Shown here: positions 17,344 to 24,451 of the stretch, piece by piece
Layout of the letters: every line of letters starts with the position of its first letter
Position numbering within the stretch: position 1 is the first letter of the stretch
Source: Candidatus Nomurabacteria bacterium
GTDB lineage: Bacteria; Patescibacteriota; Minisyncoccia; Phycocordibacterales; UBA9973
Length of the DNA stretch: 57,055 bases
Direction: 5' to 3'
Assembly (NCBI GenBank): GCA_943350445.1
Contig: CALRAE010000006.1
Coordinates: 1 to 57,055, forward strand
The notes under the pieces: model-generated
Databases searched by the model: none
What the model was told of the DNA's origin: nothing
The model's input: only the letters and a program-made list of their open reading frames with translations
Program-made: the position numbers and the translations under genes

Positions 17344-18033
17344 ATGAAAAAAGTAATTGTCATTACAGGAGGGAATAGTGGACTCGGTAAAGCCACAGCA
17401 GAAATTCTTTCGAAGCATAACACTGTTGTAATTTTGGGAAGAAATACTAAATAAGTAGAGCAGGCTGCTGAGGAGCTTAAATGTGATGGCATTGTTTGCG
17501 ATGTTACTAATGAGAAACAAATTCAAAGTGCGATTTCTCACGTCATAAAAAAACATGAAAAGATTGATTGTTTTATAAATTGTGCGGGAGTCTGGATAAA
17601 GGGTCCGATAGAGCAAAATACTGTGGAAGAAATCAGAAATGTAATTTTAGTAAATACTCTTGGGACAATGTTGACCGTAAATGCCTTGGTTCCACAGCTG
17701 AAAAAGCAAAAATATGGGAGGATTATAAATGTAAGTTCGCAAGCGGGACTTCATGTAAAATCTGAGCGCTCTGTCTATAATGCTTCAAAATGGGCTGTAA
17801 CAGGTTTTACAAAATGTCTTCAATTAGAACTTGCTCCATTTAATATTAGTGTTTTAGGATTTTATCCAGGATTTTTCCACACGAATATTTTTCAAAAAGC
17901 TGGGGATAATAAAACAGACTTTAGTACGGCAATGCCTGTTGAAAAAACAGCTAAGGCACTTGCATATTTAGTCGATACAGATTCAGACTTAGTTGTGAAA
18001 GGTTTAGAAATACAATCCATAAATCAGTATTAA
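17344..18033 (+). pseudogene. SDR-family oxidoreductase interrupted by one in-frame TAA
   Basis: The frame from the ATG at 17344 reads KKVIVITGGNSGLGKATAEIL (Rossmann glycine motif) and runs to codon 37, which is TAA (17452-17454). It then continues with no shift: VEQAAEELKCDGIVCDVTN, INCAGVW, NVSSQAG and the catalytic YNASKWAVTGF, ending at 18033. Without the stop this would be a full-length ~229-residue short-chain dehydrogenase with all key motifs. The single nonsense change and otherwise intact sequence suggest a recent loss, a population variant or a sequencing error. A GTG or ATG restart downstream would lack the cofactor-binding loop. It lies 6 nt after glyA. Confidence 0.8.
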
Positions 18034-18034
18034 T

Positions 18035-18054
18035 TACTTTAGTTAACTAAAGTA
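18035..18054. terminator. Perfect 20-nt palindrome after the SDR gene
   Basis: TACTTTAGTT and its complement AACTAAAGTA adjoin without a loop, 1 nt after the TAA at 18033. It could fold as a weak terminator or be a dimer-protein site. There is no long T-run, so the terminator call is weak. Confidence 0.35.
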
Positions 18055-18119
18055 GCTTGAAATTATAAAATATATGGAATTGCAAGTTGGAGTAATAATT
18101 TTCAATTTCAGTCTTTTTC

Positions 18120-18128
18120 TGCTATATT
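18120..18128 (+). promoter_or_regulatory. Extended -10 promoter, leaderless type, for tmk
   Basis: TGC-TATATT ends 6 nt before the ATG at 18135. Confidence 0.55.
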
Positions 18129-18134
18129 TTCTAA

Positions 18135-18824
18135 ATGGTAAAGAAGGGAAAACTTATAGTAATAGATGGCACGGATGGGTCTGGTAAGGCTACACAGATA
18201 GACCTTTTGATTAAACATTTAAAGAAAGATGGGCATAAGGTGAAAGTGGTTGATTTTCCAGAATACTACTCGAATTTTTTTGGAAAATTTATCGGACACT
18301 GTCTCTCCGAACAATATTATAATTTCGTCAAAATTCATCCGAAGATCGCCTCAGTGCTTTTCGCGGCGGACCGCTTTGAGTCAGGAGATAAAATAAAGAA
18401 GTGGTTGCAGGCAGGCAACATTGTCGTTGCGAATAGGTACGCGAGCGCAAACCAGATTCATCAAGGCGGGAAAATAACCAATACCAAAAAAAGAGAAAGT
18501 TTCCTCACATGGCTCGCTGAGATGGAATATGGTGTTTTTAAAATTCCCACGCCGGATGCTGTTTTTTATTTGAGCGTACCGATCCCGATAGTTATGAAGT
18601 TGATCGCTGAAAGGAATAAAAAAAATACTCGTGCATATCTGGGCAAGAAAAAAGATGTGCATGAAAAAGATGTAAAACATATGGAAAATTCTAGAAAGAG
18701 TGCTCTTTGGCTTGCCAAAACTCAGAAGGGATGGATAAAGATAGAGTGTGTGAAAAATGGTGAGATGGAAATTCGTGAGAATATTCACGAAGAGATTTAC
18801 GAAAAGATTAAAAAAATCATTTAA
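18135..18824 (+). CDS. tmk: Thymidylate kinase
   Basis: Phosphorylates dTMP to dTDP. The P-loop is IDGTDGSGKATQI, with Ala where Ser or Thr usually follows the Lys. The DR motif is FAADRFES, and the substrate-binding stretch is VVANRYASANQIHQGGKI. A C-terminal lid-like segment is rich in Lys and Arg. Length 229 is slightly above the usual 205-215. It is followed after 1 nt by the dUTPase gene, an apt pairing because dUTPase supplies dUMP for dTMP synthesis. It has its own short-spaced promoter. Confidence 0.88.
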   Translation: MVKKGKLIVIDGTDGSGKATQIDLLIKHLKKDGHKVKVVDFPEYYSNFFGKFIGHCLSEQYYNFVKIHPKIASVLFAADRFESGDKIKKWLQAGNIVVANRYASANQIHQGGKITNTKKRESFLTWLAEMEYGVFKIPTPDAVFYLSVPIPIVMKLIAERNKKNTRAYLGKKKDVHEKDVKHMENSRKSALWLAKTQKGWIKIECVKNGEMEIRENIHEEIYEKIKKII

Positions 18825-18825
18825 T

Positions 18826-19266
18826 ATGATAGTAAAAGTAAAACGTATCGATAAGAGTTTACCCTTGCCACAGTATCAGACTAGTGGGGCAGTAGCTTTT
18901 GATTTGTATTCTCGGGTGGATGCAATGATTGCGCCTAAAACCTTGGAACGATTGCCGACAAACGTCATTATTGAAATACCAAAAGGGTATATGCTTGAGA
19001 TTAAAGACCGTTCCAGCACGCTTAAAAAGAAGGGTTTGTTGGTTACTACGGGTTATATAGACAATGATTATTGCGGGGATACAGATGAAATACTTCTCCA
19101 AGTTTATAATTTAAGTGATACTAGTGTTAAAATAGAAAAGGGGGAACGCCTCGGGCAGGGGGCTTTTGTGAAAATAGACCTTGCGGACTGGGAAGAAGTT
19201 GAAACTATGGGAGAGAAAAATCGTGGAGGTTTTGGAACCACTGGTAGTAAATCAAATGCAAGATAA
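18826..19266 (+). CDS. dut: dUTP diphosphatase (dUTPase family)
   Basis: Hydrolyses dUTP to dUMP. The five dUTPase motifs are visible: SGAVAFDLYSR (1), IKDRSSTLKKKGL (2), TGYIDNDYCGDTDEILLQVYN (3, residues spread over this region), KGERLGQG (4) and NRGGFGTTG (5). Motif 5 keeps the Arg-Gly-Gly-Phe-Gly signature of true dUTPases. The ATG at 18826 was chosen because it begins the conserved first strand (MIVKVKRI) and lies 1 nt after the tmk stop; the open upstream frame overlaps tmk. Length 146 is normal. It overlaps argS by 11 nt. Confidence 0.9.
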   Translation: MIVKVKRIDKSLPLPQYQTSGAVAFDLYSRVDAMIAPKTLERLPTNVIIEIPKGYMLEIKDRSSTLKKKGLLVTTGYIDNDYCGDTDEILLQVYNLSDTSVKIEKGERLGQGAFVKIDLADWEEVETMGEKNRGGFGTTGSKSNAR

Positions 19267-21040
19267 AATAAAAAATTTAATAAAAGAAGCGTTGAAAAAT
19301 CTTGGTATCGAAGATGTTAGTTTTGTTGTAGAGCATCCAGAAGATTTAAAAAATGGAGATTATTCTACTAACGTAGCGATGGCAGGTGCTAAAAAAATAA
19401 AGAGTAATCCAAAAGAATTAGCAGAGAAAATAAAAAAAGAGTTAGAAAATAAATTACCAAAAGAAATTGAAAAAATTACGGTTGCGGGTGCAGGTTTCAT
19501 TAATTTCTATCTCTCTAGAAAGTTTTTTGCGCAGAGTGTTGAGGAAATTTTAAATAAGGGGGAAAAAGTCGGTAAAAATGATGCTTTGGGCGGCAAGAAG
19601 ATAATGATCGAGTATACAGACCCGAATCCATTCAAGCCATTTCATATCGGGCATCTGATGACGAATGCGATAGGTGAATCAGTGGCGAGAATTTTAGAAC
19701 ACTCTGGTGCAGAGGTTTCCCGTGCGAATTATCAGGGAGATGTTGGCCTGCACGTAGCAAAGGCAATATTTGGTATGCACAAAAAGGGGATGCCACAGGA
19801 TATGTCTGCTTCCAATTCTGTTTTAGCTCAATACATAGGAGACTCCTATGTATTGGGTAGTGAAGAATATGAAAAGGACGTAGAGGCAAAACCCTCCTCC
19901 GCGCAAGGCTTCGGCGGGGCAAGGAAAGAAATTGATTCTTTGAACAAAAAACTTTATGACAAAAGTGATCCACAGGTAAATCAAGTCTATGATTGGGGTT
20001 TTAAGATTACGATGAATGCTTTTCAGGATTTATATGAGATGCTCGGCACTGAATTCGATTTCTATTTCTTAGAGAGTCAGATGGCGCCGATCGGGGAGAG
20101 GATTGTAAAAGATAATTTAGATAAATTGATTGACGCTCCGGATAGTAAAATGATTTTCGAAAAGTCTGATGGCGCTGTCGTTTTTAAGGCGGAAAAATAC
20201 AACAAAGAAGGTCAGCCAAAGCTTCACACGAGAGTTTTCATTACATCACAGGGCTTGCCGACGTATGAGACAAAGGAGCTTGGACTTACTGAAGAAAAAT
20301 TTAAAACAGAACCCAACTTAGACCTTTCTATTATTGTCACGGCCAACGAACAGGTGGACTATATGAGGGTAGTCGCAAAAGCTGTTTCCTTGATCTACCC
20401 AGAACATGAGAAGAAAATGAAGCATATTATTCATGGCATGATGCGCTTGACCGGTGGCAAGATGAGCTCTCGAAAGGGTAACGTGGTAACTGGAGAGTCG
20501 TTTTTGCGAGATACTATTGCGCTCATAGGGGAAAAAATGAAGGAACGTGAATGGGCGGAGGTGGAAAAAAATAAAGTGGCAGAGGCGGTGGGTGTAGCAG
20601 CGATAAAATATTCTATTCTTCGTTCTGCTTCTGGCGGTGACATTGTTTACAACGTAGAAGAATCGGTCTCAACAGAAGGGGATTCTGGTCCTTATTTACA
20701 ATATTCATACGCGCGCGCTAATTCAGTTTTAGAAAAAGCCCAAAAAGAAAATATCTTGCCTGATCCACACACTTTTTCTGTTGAAATTGCCGAAGTGGAG
20801 AAATTATTATACCGATTTCCTGAAATCGTGCTCCGTTCTAGTCATGAATACGAACCGCACTATATTGCCAATTATCTAATTGAAGTTGCTCGCGCTTTTA
20901 ATAGCTTTTATGGTAATAATTTGATCGTCAGCAAAGCAGACAAAGCTTCTTCATATAAAATAGCTCTGACCTATGCCTTTTCCTCCGTAATGAAAACAGG
21001 TTTGCATCTACTCGGTATCGTTGCACCAAAGAAAATGTAG
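19256..21040 (+). CDS. argS: Arginyl-tRNA synthetase
   Basis: A class I synthetase of 594 residues. It has the N-terminal Add-1 domain (to about residue 95), HIGH as PFHIGHLMTN, the KMSKS loop as GGKMSSRKGN, and a C-terminal DALR anticodon domain ending ALTYAFSSVMKTGLHLLGI. The start at 19256 begins MQDKIKNLIKEAL, the usual N-terminal helix, and overlaps dut. Around residue 219 there is an extra low-complexity stretch, PSSAQGFGGAR, between YEKDVEAK and KEIDSLNKKLYDK, encoded by GC-rich sequence with palindromic character. Just upstream, codons 192-200 form a perfect 13-bp-arm palindrome. Confidence 0.95.
   Translation: MQDKIKNLIKEALKNLGIEDVSFVVEHPEDLKNGDYSTNVAMAGAKKIKSNPKELAEKIKKELENKLPKEIEKITVAGAGFINFYLSRKFFAQSVEEILNKGEKVGKNDALGGKKIMIEYTDPNPFKPFHIGHLMTNAIGESVARILEHSGAEVSRANYQGDVGLHVAKAIFGMHKKGMPQDMSASNSVLAQYIGDSYVLGSEEYEKDVEAKPSSAQGFGGARKEIDSLNKKLYDKSDPQVNQVYDWGFKITMNAFQDLYEMLGTEFDFYFLESQMAPIGERIVKDNLDKLIDAPDSKMIFEKSDGAVVFKAEKYNKEGQPKLHTRVFITSQGLPTYETKELGLTEEKFKTEPNLDLSIIVTANEQVDYMRVVAKAVSLIYPEHEKKMKHIIHGMMRLTGGKMSSRKGNVVTGESFLRDTIALIGEKMKEREWAEVEKNKVAEAVGVAAIKYSILRSASGGDIVYNVEESVSTEGDSGPYLQYSYARANSVLEKAQKENILPDPHTFSVEIAEVEKLLYRFPEIVLRSSHEYEPHYIANYLIEVARAFNSFYGNNLIVSKADKASSYKIALTYAFSSVMKTGLHLLGIVAPKKM
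19829..19855. repeat. Perfect 27-nt palindrome inside argS
   Basis: Arms CAATACATAGGAG and CTCCTATGTATTG surround one A. The encoded residues QYIGDSYVL lie where ArgS proteins normally have a conserved-looking helix, so this may be selected codon choice or chance rather than an insertion. Confidence 0.6.
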
Positions 21041-21055
21041 TAGAATGTATTCTAC

Positions 21056-22681
21056 ATGACTCAAGATCAGGCTTTAAATATTTTAAAAACTGGTGCCAAT
21101 GTTTTTCTGACTGGCGAACCGGGAGCGGGCAAGACGCATACAATAAATAATTTTGTGAATTATTTGCGTGTCTCGGATATTGAACCGGCGATTACAGCTT
21201 CGACTGGTATTGCGGCGACGCATATCGGTGGGATGACGATTCATTCATGGAGTGGTATCGGTATACGCACAAGACTAGACAAATATGATTTAGATAAAAT
21301 TGCAAGTAGTGAATACATTAATAAGCGTGTCCTTCGTACACGAGTGCTCATTATAGATGAGATATCGATGCTTTCTACAAATATGCTCGACATGGTGGAC
21401 TTGGTTTGTCGGGAAATAAAACAAAGCAGTGAGCCGTTTGGTGGGATACAAGTTGTTTTGGTTGGAGATTTTTTTCAGTTGCCTCCGATTGTTAAGAGGG
21501 AAGAGCATCTCCAACAAGGCTCGCTTATCCCACAGGTCAGACCTGTGGGGAGTCATGTGGGAGTGGGCAATTTTGCTTATAGTGCGGGAGCTTGGGAGCG
21601 AGCTCGACCAATAGTGTGCTATCTGAATGAACAACACCGTCAAGATGACGCAGATTTCCTTTCGGTGTTGGGAGCAATACGCTCTGGTTCTGTAAAAGAG
21701 GAACATTTAAATCATATTAATGAGAGGCACATAGATATAGATGATACGCTCCCGAATGTTACAAAACTTTTTTCACACAATGTGGATGTGGATCGGGTAA
21801 ATAATTCTGAGCTAGCGAAATTAGAAGAGGAAGTAAAATCTTTTTCGATGACTGGAAGTGGTAATGATAAAGTGGTTGAGGTTCTCAAAAAGGGCTGTTT
21901 GTCGCCAGAGAATCTTGAGCTTAAAATCGGGGCGGTGGTGATGTGTACCAAAAATAATCAGAAGGAAAGATTTGTGAATGGCACATTGGGTGTGGTGACG
22001 GGTTATGAAGAATTTAGCGGATACCCGATTATCAAAACCAGAAATGGTCATAGTATCGTTGTTGCGCCGATGGATTGGAATGTGGAAGAAAATGGTAAAA
22101 TTAGAGCTCAAATAAGCCAGATTCCACTCCGTCTCGCATGGGCTATCACTGTGCACAAGAGTCAGGGGATGAGTATGGATGCGGCGGTGATGGATTTGTC
22201 GCAAGTGTTTGAATTTGGACAGGGTTACGTGGCGCTTTCACGTGTACGTAGACTCTCGGGGCTATATTTGCTAGGTATAAATGAGCACGCGCTCAAAGTG
22301 CATCCGGAAATTTTAAAAAAGGATGTTGATTTTAAAAAAAGTTCTGGAGATGCAGTGCAAGTTTTTGAAAAGTTGAATCAAAATGAGATTGAGAAAATGC
22401 ACAATGACTTTGTGTTGGCGTGTGGGGGGAAGGTGAGGAAACATGCAGAAAAAAAAGAGATAGAGGGCAAAGGGGGCGCGCCGAGTACGGCGCGCCCAAA
22501 ACCCTTTGCCGAAATACGTGAAAAGCATCCAAATGCCTATCGCTCGTGGGACAAAGGGCAAGACGAAGAATTGAGTAAATTATTTTCCTCTGGTGTTGCC
22601 ATTCCTGACCTAATGAAAAAATTTGGCAGAAAAAGAGGAGCGATCACGTCTAGACTTGAGAAACTTGGGTTGAAGAAATAG
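21056..22681 (+). CDS. Pif1-like DNA helicase (superfamily 1B)
   Basis: A 541-residue helicase. Motifs: Walker A LTGEPGAGKTHTINNF, motif Ia TASTGIAATHIGGMTIHSWSGIG, Walker B VLIIDEISMLS, motif III QVVLVGDFFQLPPI, EQHRQ, and the C-terminal ITVHKSQGMSMDAAVMDLS and GYVALSRVRRLSGLYL (motifs V and VI). It would resolve structured DNA such as G-quadruplexes or stalled forks. The last ~100 residues are an added region with a Lys/Arg-rich linker and a predicted HTH-like end (DLMKKFGRKRGAITSRLEKLGL). Two linkers are encoded by palindromic DNA (21529-21549 and 22466-22510). It lies 15 nt after argS. Confidence 0.9.
   Translation: MTQDQALNILKTGANVFLTGEPGAGKTHTINNFVNYLRVSDIEPAITASTGIAATHIGGMTIHSWSGIGIRTRLDKYDLDKIASSEYINKRVLRTRVLIIDEISMLSTNMLDMVDLVCREIKQSSEPFGGIQVVLVGDFFQLPPIVKREEHLQQGSLIPQVRPVGSHVGVGNFAYSAGAWERARPIVCYLNEQHRQDDADFLSVLGAIRSGSVKEEHLNHINERHIDIDDTLPNVTKLFSHNVDVDRVNNSELAKLEEEVKSFSMTGSGNDKVVEVLKKGCLSPENLELKIGAVVMCTKNNQKERFVNGTLGVVTGYEEFSGYPIIKTRNGHSIVVAPMDWNVEENGKIRAQISQIPLRLAWAITVHKSQGMSMDAAVMDLSQVFEFGQGYVALSRVRRLSGLYLLGINEHALKVHPEILKKDVDFKKSSGDAVQVFEKLNQNEIEKMHNDFVLACGGKVRKHAEKKEIEGKGGAPSTARPKPFAEIREKHPNAYRSWDKGQDEELSKLFSSGVAIPDLMKKFGRKRGAITSRLEKLGLKK
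21529..21549. repeat. Palindrome inside the Pif1-like helicase gene
   Basis: CCCACAGGT and ACCTGTGGG flank CAG. The encoded segment (IPQVRPVG) is part of a ~17-residue stretch between REEHLQ and FAYSAGAWE that is longer than in typical Pif1 proteins. Confidence 0.6.
22466..22510. repeat. Nested palindrome inside the helicase linker
   Basis: Outer arms GGCAAAGGG (22466-22474) and CCCTTTGCC (22502-22510) are perfect complements. Inside them GGCGCGCC (22475-22482) pairs with GGCGCGCC (22489-22496) around GAGTAC. It encodes the low-complexity linker GAPSTARPKPFA. The local GC content is far above the surrounding gene. Confidence 0.7.
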
Positions 22682-22698
22682 TTCTCCATATATTTTGT

Positions 22699-22733
22699 AA
22701 AAAACAAAACCACCCTCGAATATCGAGAGGTGG
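22699..22733 (-). terminator. Intrinsic terminator on the minus strand
   Basis: Read on the minus strand, CCACC-T-CTCGA-TAT-TCGAG-GGTGG is followed by TTTTGTTTTTT. There is no T-run in the plus direction, so it terminates a leftward transcript and not the helicase gene. Confidence 0.75.
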
Positions 22734-22886
22734 CTGTGAATATGATGATGAGTAAGAATCGTTCTTGCGGTTCGGAGTGTTCGACGAGGTTTGGACTCGC
22801 TTCTCTCATTTTGGTGCGACACGTAATAGCGTTTACCAAATGAATGCTTTTTTTAAGCTACGAACATTCGTTTTCTAACTAACTAC
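22700..22886 (-). ncRNA. Candidate small RNA of about 187 nt, unidentified
   Basis: The 289-nt space between the helicase gene and speD is best explained on the minus strand. It has an extended -10 box at 22893-22901, about 187 nt of sequence with local hairpins (GAATG with CATTC; CATTTGGT with ACCAAAATG), and a strong intrinsic terminator at 22699-22733. A 100-codon minus-strand frame crosses the terminator hairpin, so it is an unlikely protein. The length is in the range of 6S RNA, but I could not build the 6S secondary structure, and no tmRNA, SRP or RNase P signature is visible. Confidence 0.45.
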
Positions 22887-22892
22887 TTTTTG

Positions 22893-22901
22893 AGTATATC
22901 A
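22893..22901 (-). promoter_or_regulatory. Extended -10 promoter for the candidate small RNA
   Basis: On the minus strand the sequence reads TGA-TATACT. No start codon follows at the 6-7 nt spacing seen elsewhere, which fits a non-coding transcript. Confidence 0.5.
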
Positions 22902-22954
22902 TATAAGACAAATCCACGTGGGCATGTAAACTTTTGTTTTTTATTTGGGAAATA

Positions 22955-22963
22955 TGTTAAAAT
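22955..22963 (+). promoter_or_regulatory. Extended -10 promoter, leaderless type, for speD
   Basis: TGT-TAAAAT ends 7 nt before the ATG at 22971. This supports the 22971 start over an upstream in-frame start at 22890. Confidence 0.6.
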
Positions 22964-22970
22964 TGATTTT

Positions 22971-23378
22971 ATGCAGGATAATACGAAAACTGTGCAATTT
23001 GGTGAACATATAACGATTGATGGATATGGAGGAGACCCTAAAATTTTGGATAATAAGGCGATAGTTTCTTCGGTATTGTCTGATTTACCTAACAAACTTG
23101 GCATGAAGACCCTTTCTGAGCCTATGGTTATTTCTGCGCCTGATAATGAAATAAAAGATCCAGGGGGTTGGAGTGGGTTCGTAATTGTTGCTGAAAGCCA
23201 TATCGCAATTCACACCTTCCCTAAGCGTCGTTTTGTAAGCGCTGATGTTTACACATGTAGAAATGGGACAGATGTTGAAAAAATTGTTGCTTATTTTATC
23301 GAAACTTTTAAACTGTCTGATGTTGAAACTCACTTTATTAAACGTGGCACAAGGTATCCAGTAGAGAATCTGGTATAA
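22971..23378 (+). CDS. SpeD-family pyruvoyl-dependent decarboxylase
   Basis: A 135-residue homologue of prokaryotic S-adenosylmethionine decarboxylase. The self-cleavage motif is VAESHIAIH, in which Ser76 would become the pyruvoyl group, followed by SADVYTC. Differences from classical SpeD are visible: the HTWPE motif is HTFPK here, and the N-terminal YGC-like motif is YGG. SpeD homologues in genomes lacking spermidine synthase have been reported to act as arginine or ornithine decarboxylases. Here a DHS-like gene and an agmatinase-family gene follow and no speE is present, so an arginine decarboxylase role is plausible but unproven. Confidence 0.75.
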   Translation: MQDNTKTVQFGEHITIDGYGGDPKILDNKAIVSSVLSDLPNKLGMKTLSEPMVISAPDNEIKDPGGWSGFVIVAESHIAIHTFPKRRFVSADVYTCRNGTDVEKIVAYFIETFKLSDVETHFIKRGTRYPVENLV

Positions 23379-23431
23379 CAATATTACGTAGAAAAACTGC
23401 ATTAAAAGAATAATTTTTATAATAAAAACTC

Positions 23432-24451
23432 ATGAATACAAATCTTCCAACATTAGAATTCATTCTTAAAAATTACAAAAATTTCAATTCTCGTGCTACA
23501 AAAGATGCCCTTATTGCCTATTGGAGACATATAGAAAAGGGCGGTAAGATGTTTTGGACGGTAGCTGGGGCCATGTCTTCTGCCCAGCTTGGCATCACTC
23601 TTGCTCCCGCTATTAGAGAGGGTCTCATCCACGGTATGTCTGTAACGGGTGCGAACTTAGAAGAATCACTTTTCCGTCTCGTGGCACATGATAGTTATAA
23701 AAATTTTCCAGACTATAGATACTTTACTAAAGAAGATGATACAAATATTTTAAAAAACAGGATGCGCCGAGTTACAGACACAAGTATTCCTGAAGACGAG
23801 GCATTTCGAGCAGTCGAAAGTCTGATTTTACCAGTTTGGGAGAAAGCGACCAAGGAGAAAACGCGAAAGTTCTGGCATGAATATTTTTATGATTTAATTC
23901 AAGTCATTGATAAAAAGAAACACGAGGGTAAGGCTGAGGAATGTTGGCTTCTCGCGGCAGCCGAGAACAACATCCCAATGGTGGTACCTGGCTATGAAGA
24001 TTCTACTTTCGGTAATATCTTTGCTTCACATGTGAAGCTCGGTGATGCAAGTGCAAATATAGCTAAGAGTGGGATAGAATATATGGGTGTATTTTATGGG
24101 CAGTATCAAAAACTTTCAGAGGGAAAAGGAGTCGGCTTCTTCCAAATTGGAGGGGGGATAGCTGGGGATTTCCCGATATGCGTAGTGCCATCACTCAAAT
24201 ATGACATGAAGATAAAAACAAAACCCTGGGCATATTTTTGCCAAGTTTCAGATTCTACGACTTCATATGGTTCATATTCTGGTGCAACCCCAAACGAAAA
24301 AATAACTTGGGATAAATTGACTAAAGACACCCCAATGTTTATTGTAGAATCTGATGCTACTATCGTTGCTCCTCTTATACTCACCGCACTTCTGGAATGT
24401 AAGGCCCACCCAAAAGACGCGAATAAATTAATCGAAAAATACGCAACCTAA
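23432..24451 (+). CDS. Deoxyhypusine-synthase-like protein (possible homospermidine synthase)
   Basis: A 339-residue NAD-dependent aminobutyl-transferase fold. Blocks seen are FWTVAGAMSSAQLGITLAPAI, SVTGANLEES, IPMVVPGYEDSTFGNI, IGGGIAGDFPI, and the active-site stretch GATPNEKITWDKLT, in which Lys295 aligns with the catalytic Lys of deoxyhypusine synthase. Bacteria have no eIF5A; bacterial members of this family are known to make sym-homospermidine from putrescine. The gene is 53 nt downstream of speD and abuts the convergent agmatinase-family gene with no gap. I infer homospermidine synthase; modification of another protein cannot be excluded. Confidence 0.8.
   Translation: MNTNLPTLEFILKNYKNFNSRATKDALIAYWRHIEKGGKMFWTVAGAMSSAQLGITLAPAIREGLIHGMSVTGANLEESLFRLVAHDSYKNFPDYRYFTKEDDTNILKNRMRRVTDTSIPEDEAFRAVESLILPVWEKATKEKTRKFWHEYFYDLIQVIDKKKHEGKAEECWLLAAAENNIPMVVPGYEDSTFGNIFASHVKLGDASANIAKSGIEYMGVFYGQYQKLSEGKGVGFFQIGGGIAGDFPICVVPSLKYDMKIKTKPWAYFCQVSDSTTSYGSYSGATPNEKITWDKLTKDTPMFIVESDATIVAPLILTALLECKAHPKDANKLIEKYAT

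Noticed and set aside
22760-22800. tRNA or tmRNA-like sequence (GGTTCGG, GTTCGAC)
   Set aside because: No cloverleaf, CCA end or tag frame could be built around it on either strand.
22537-22839. A 100-codon minus-strand frame after the helicase gene
   Set aside because: It runs through the strong terminator hairpin and into the 3' end of the helicase gene, has no family similarity, and lacks a promoter at the usual spacing.
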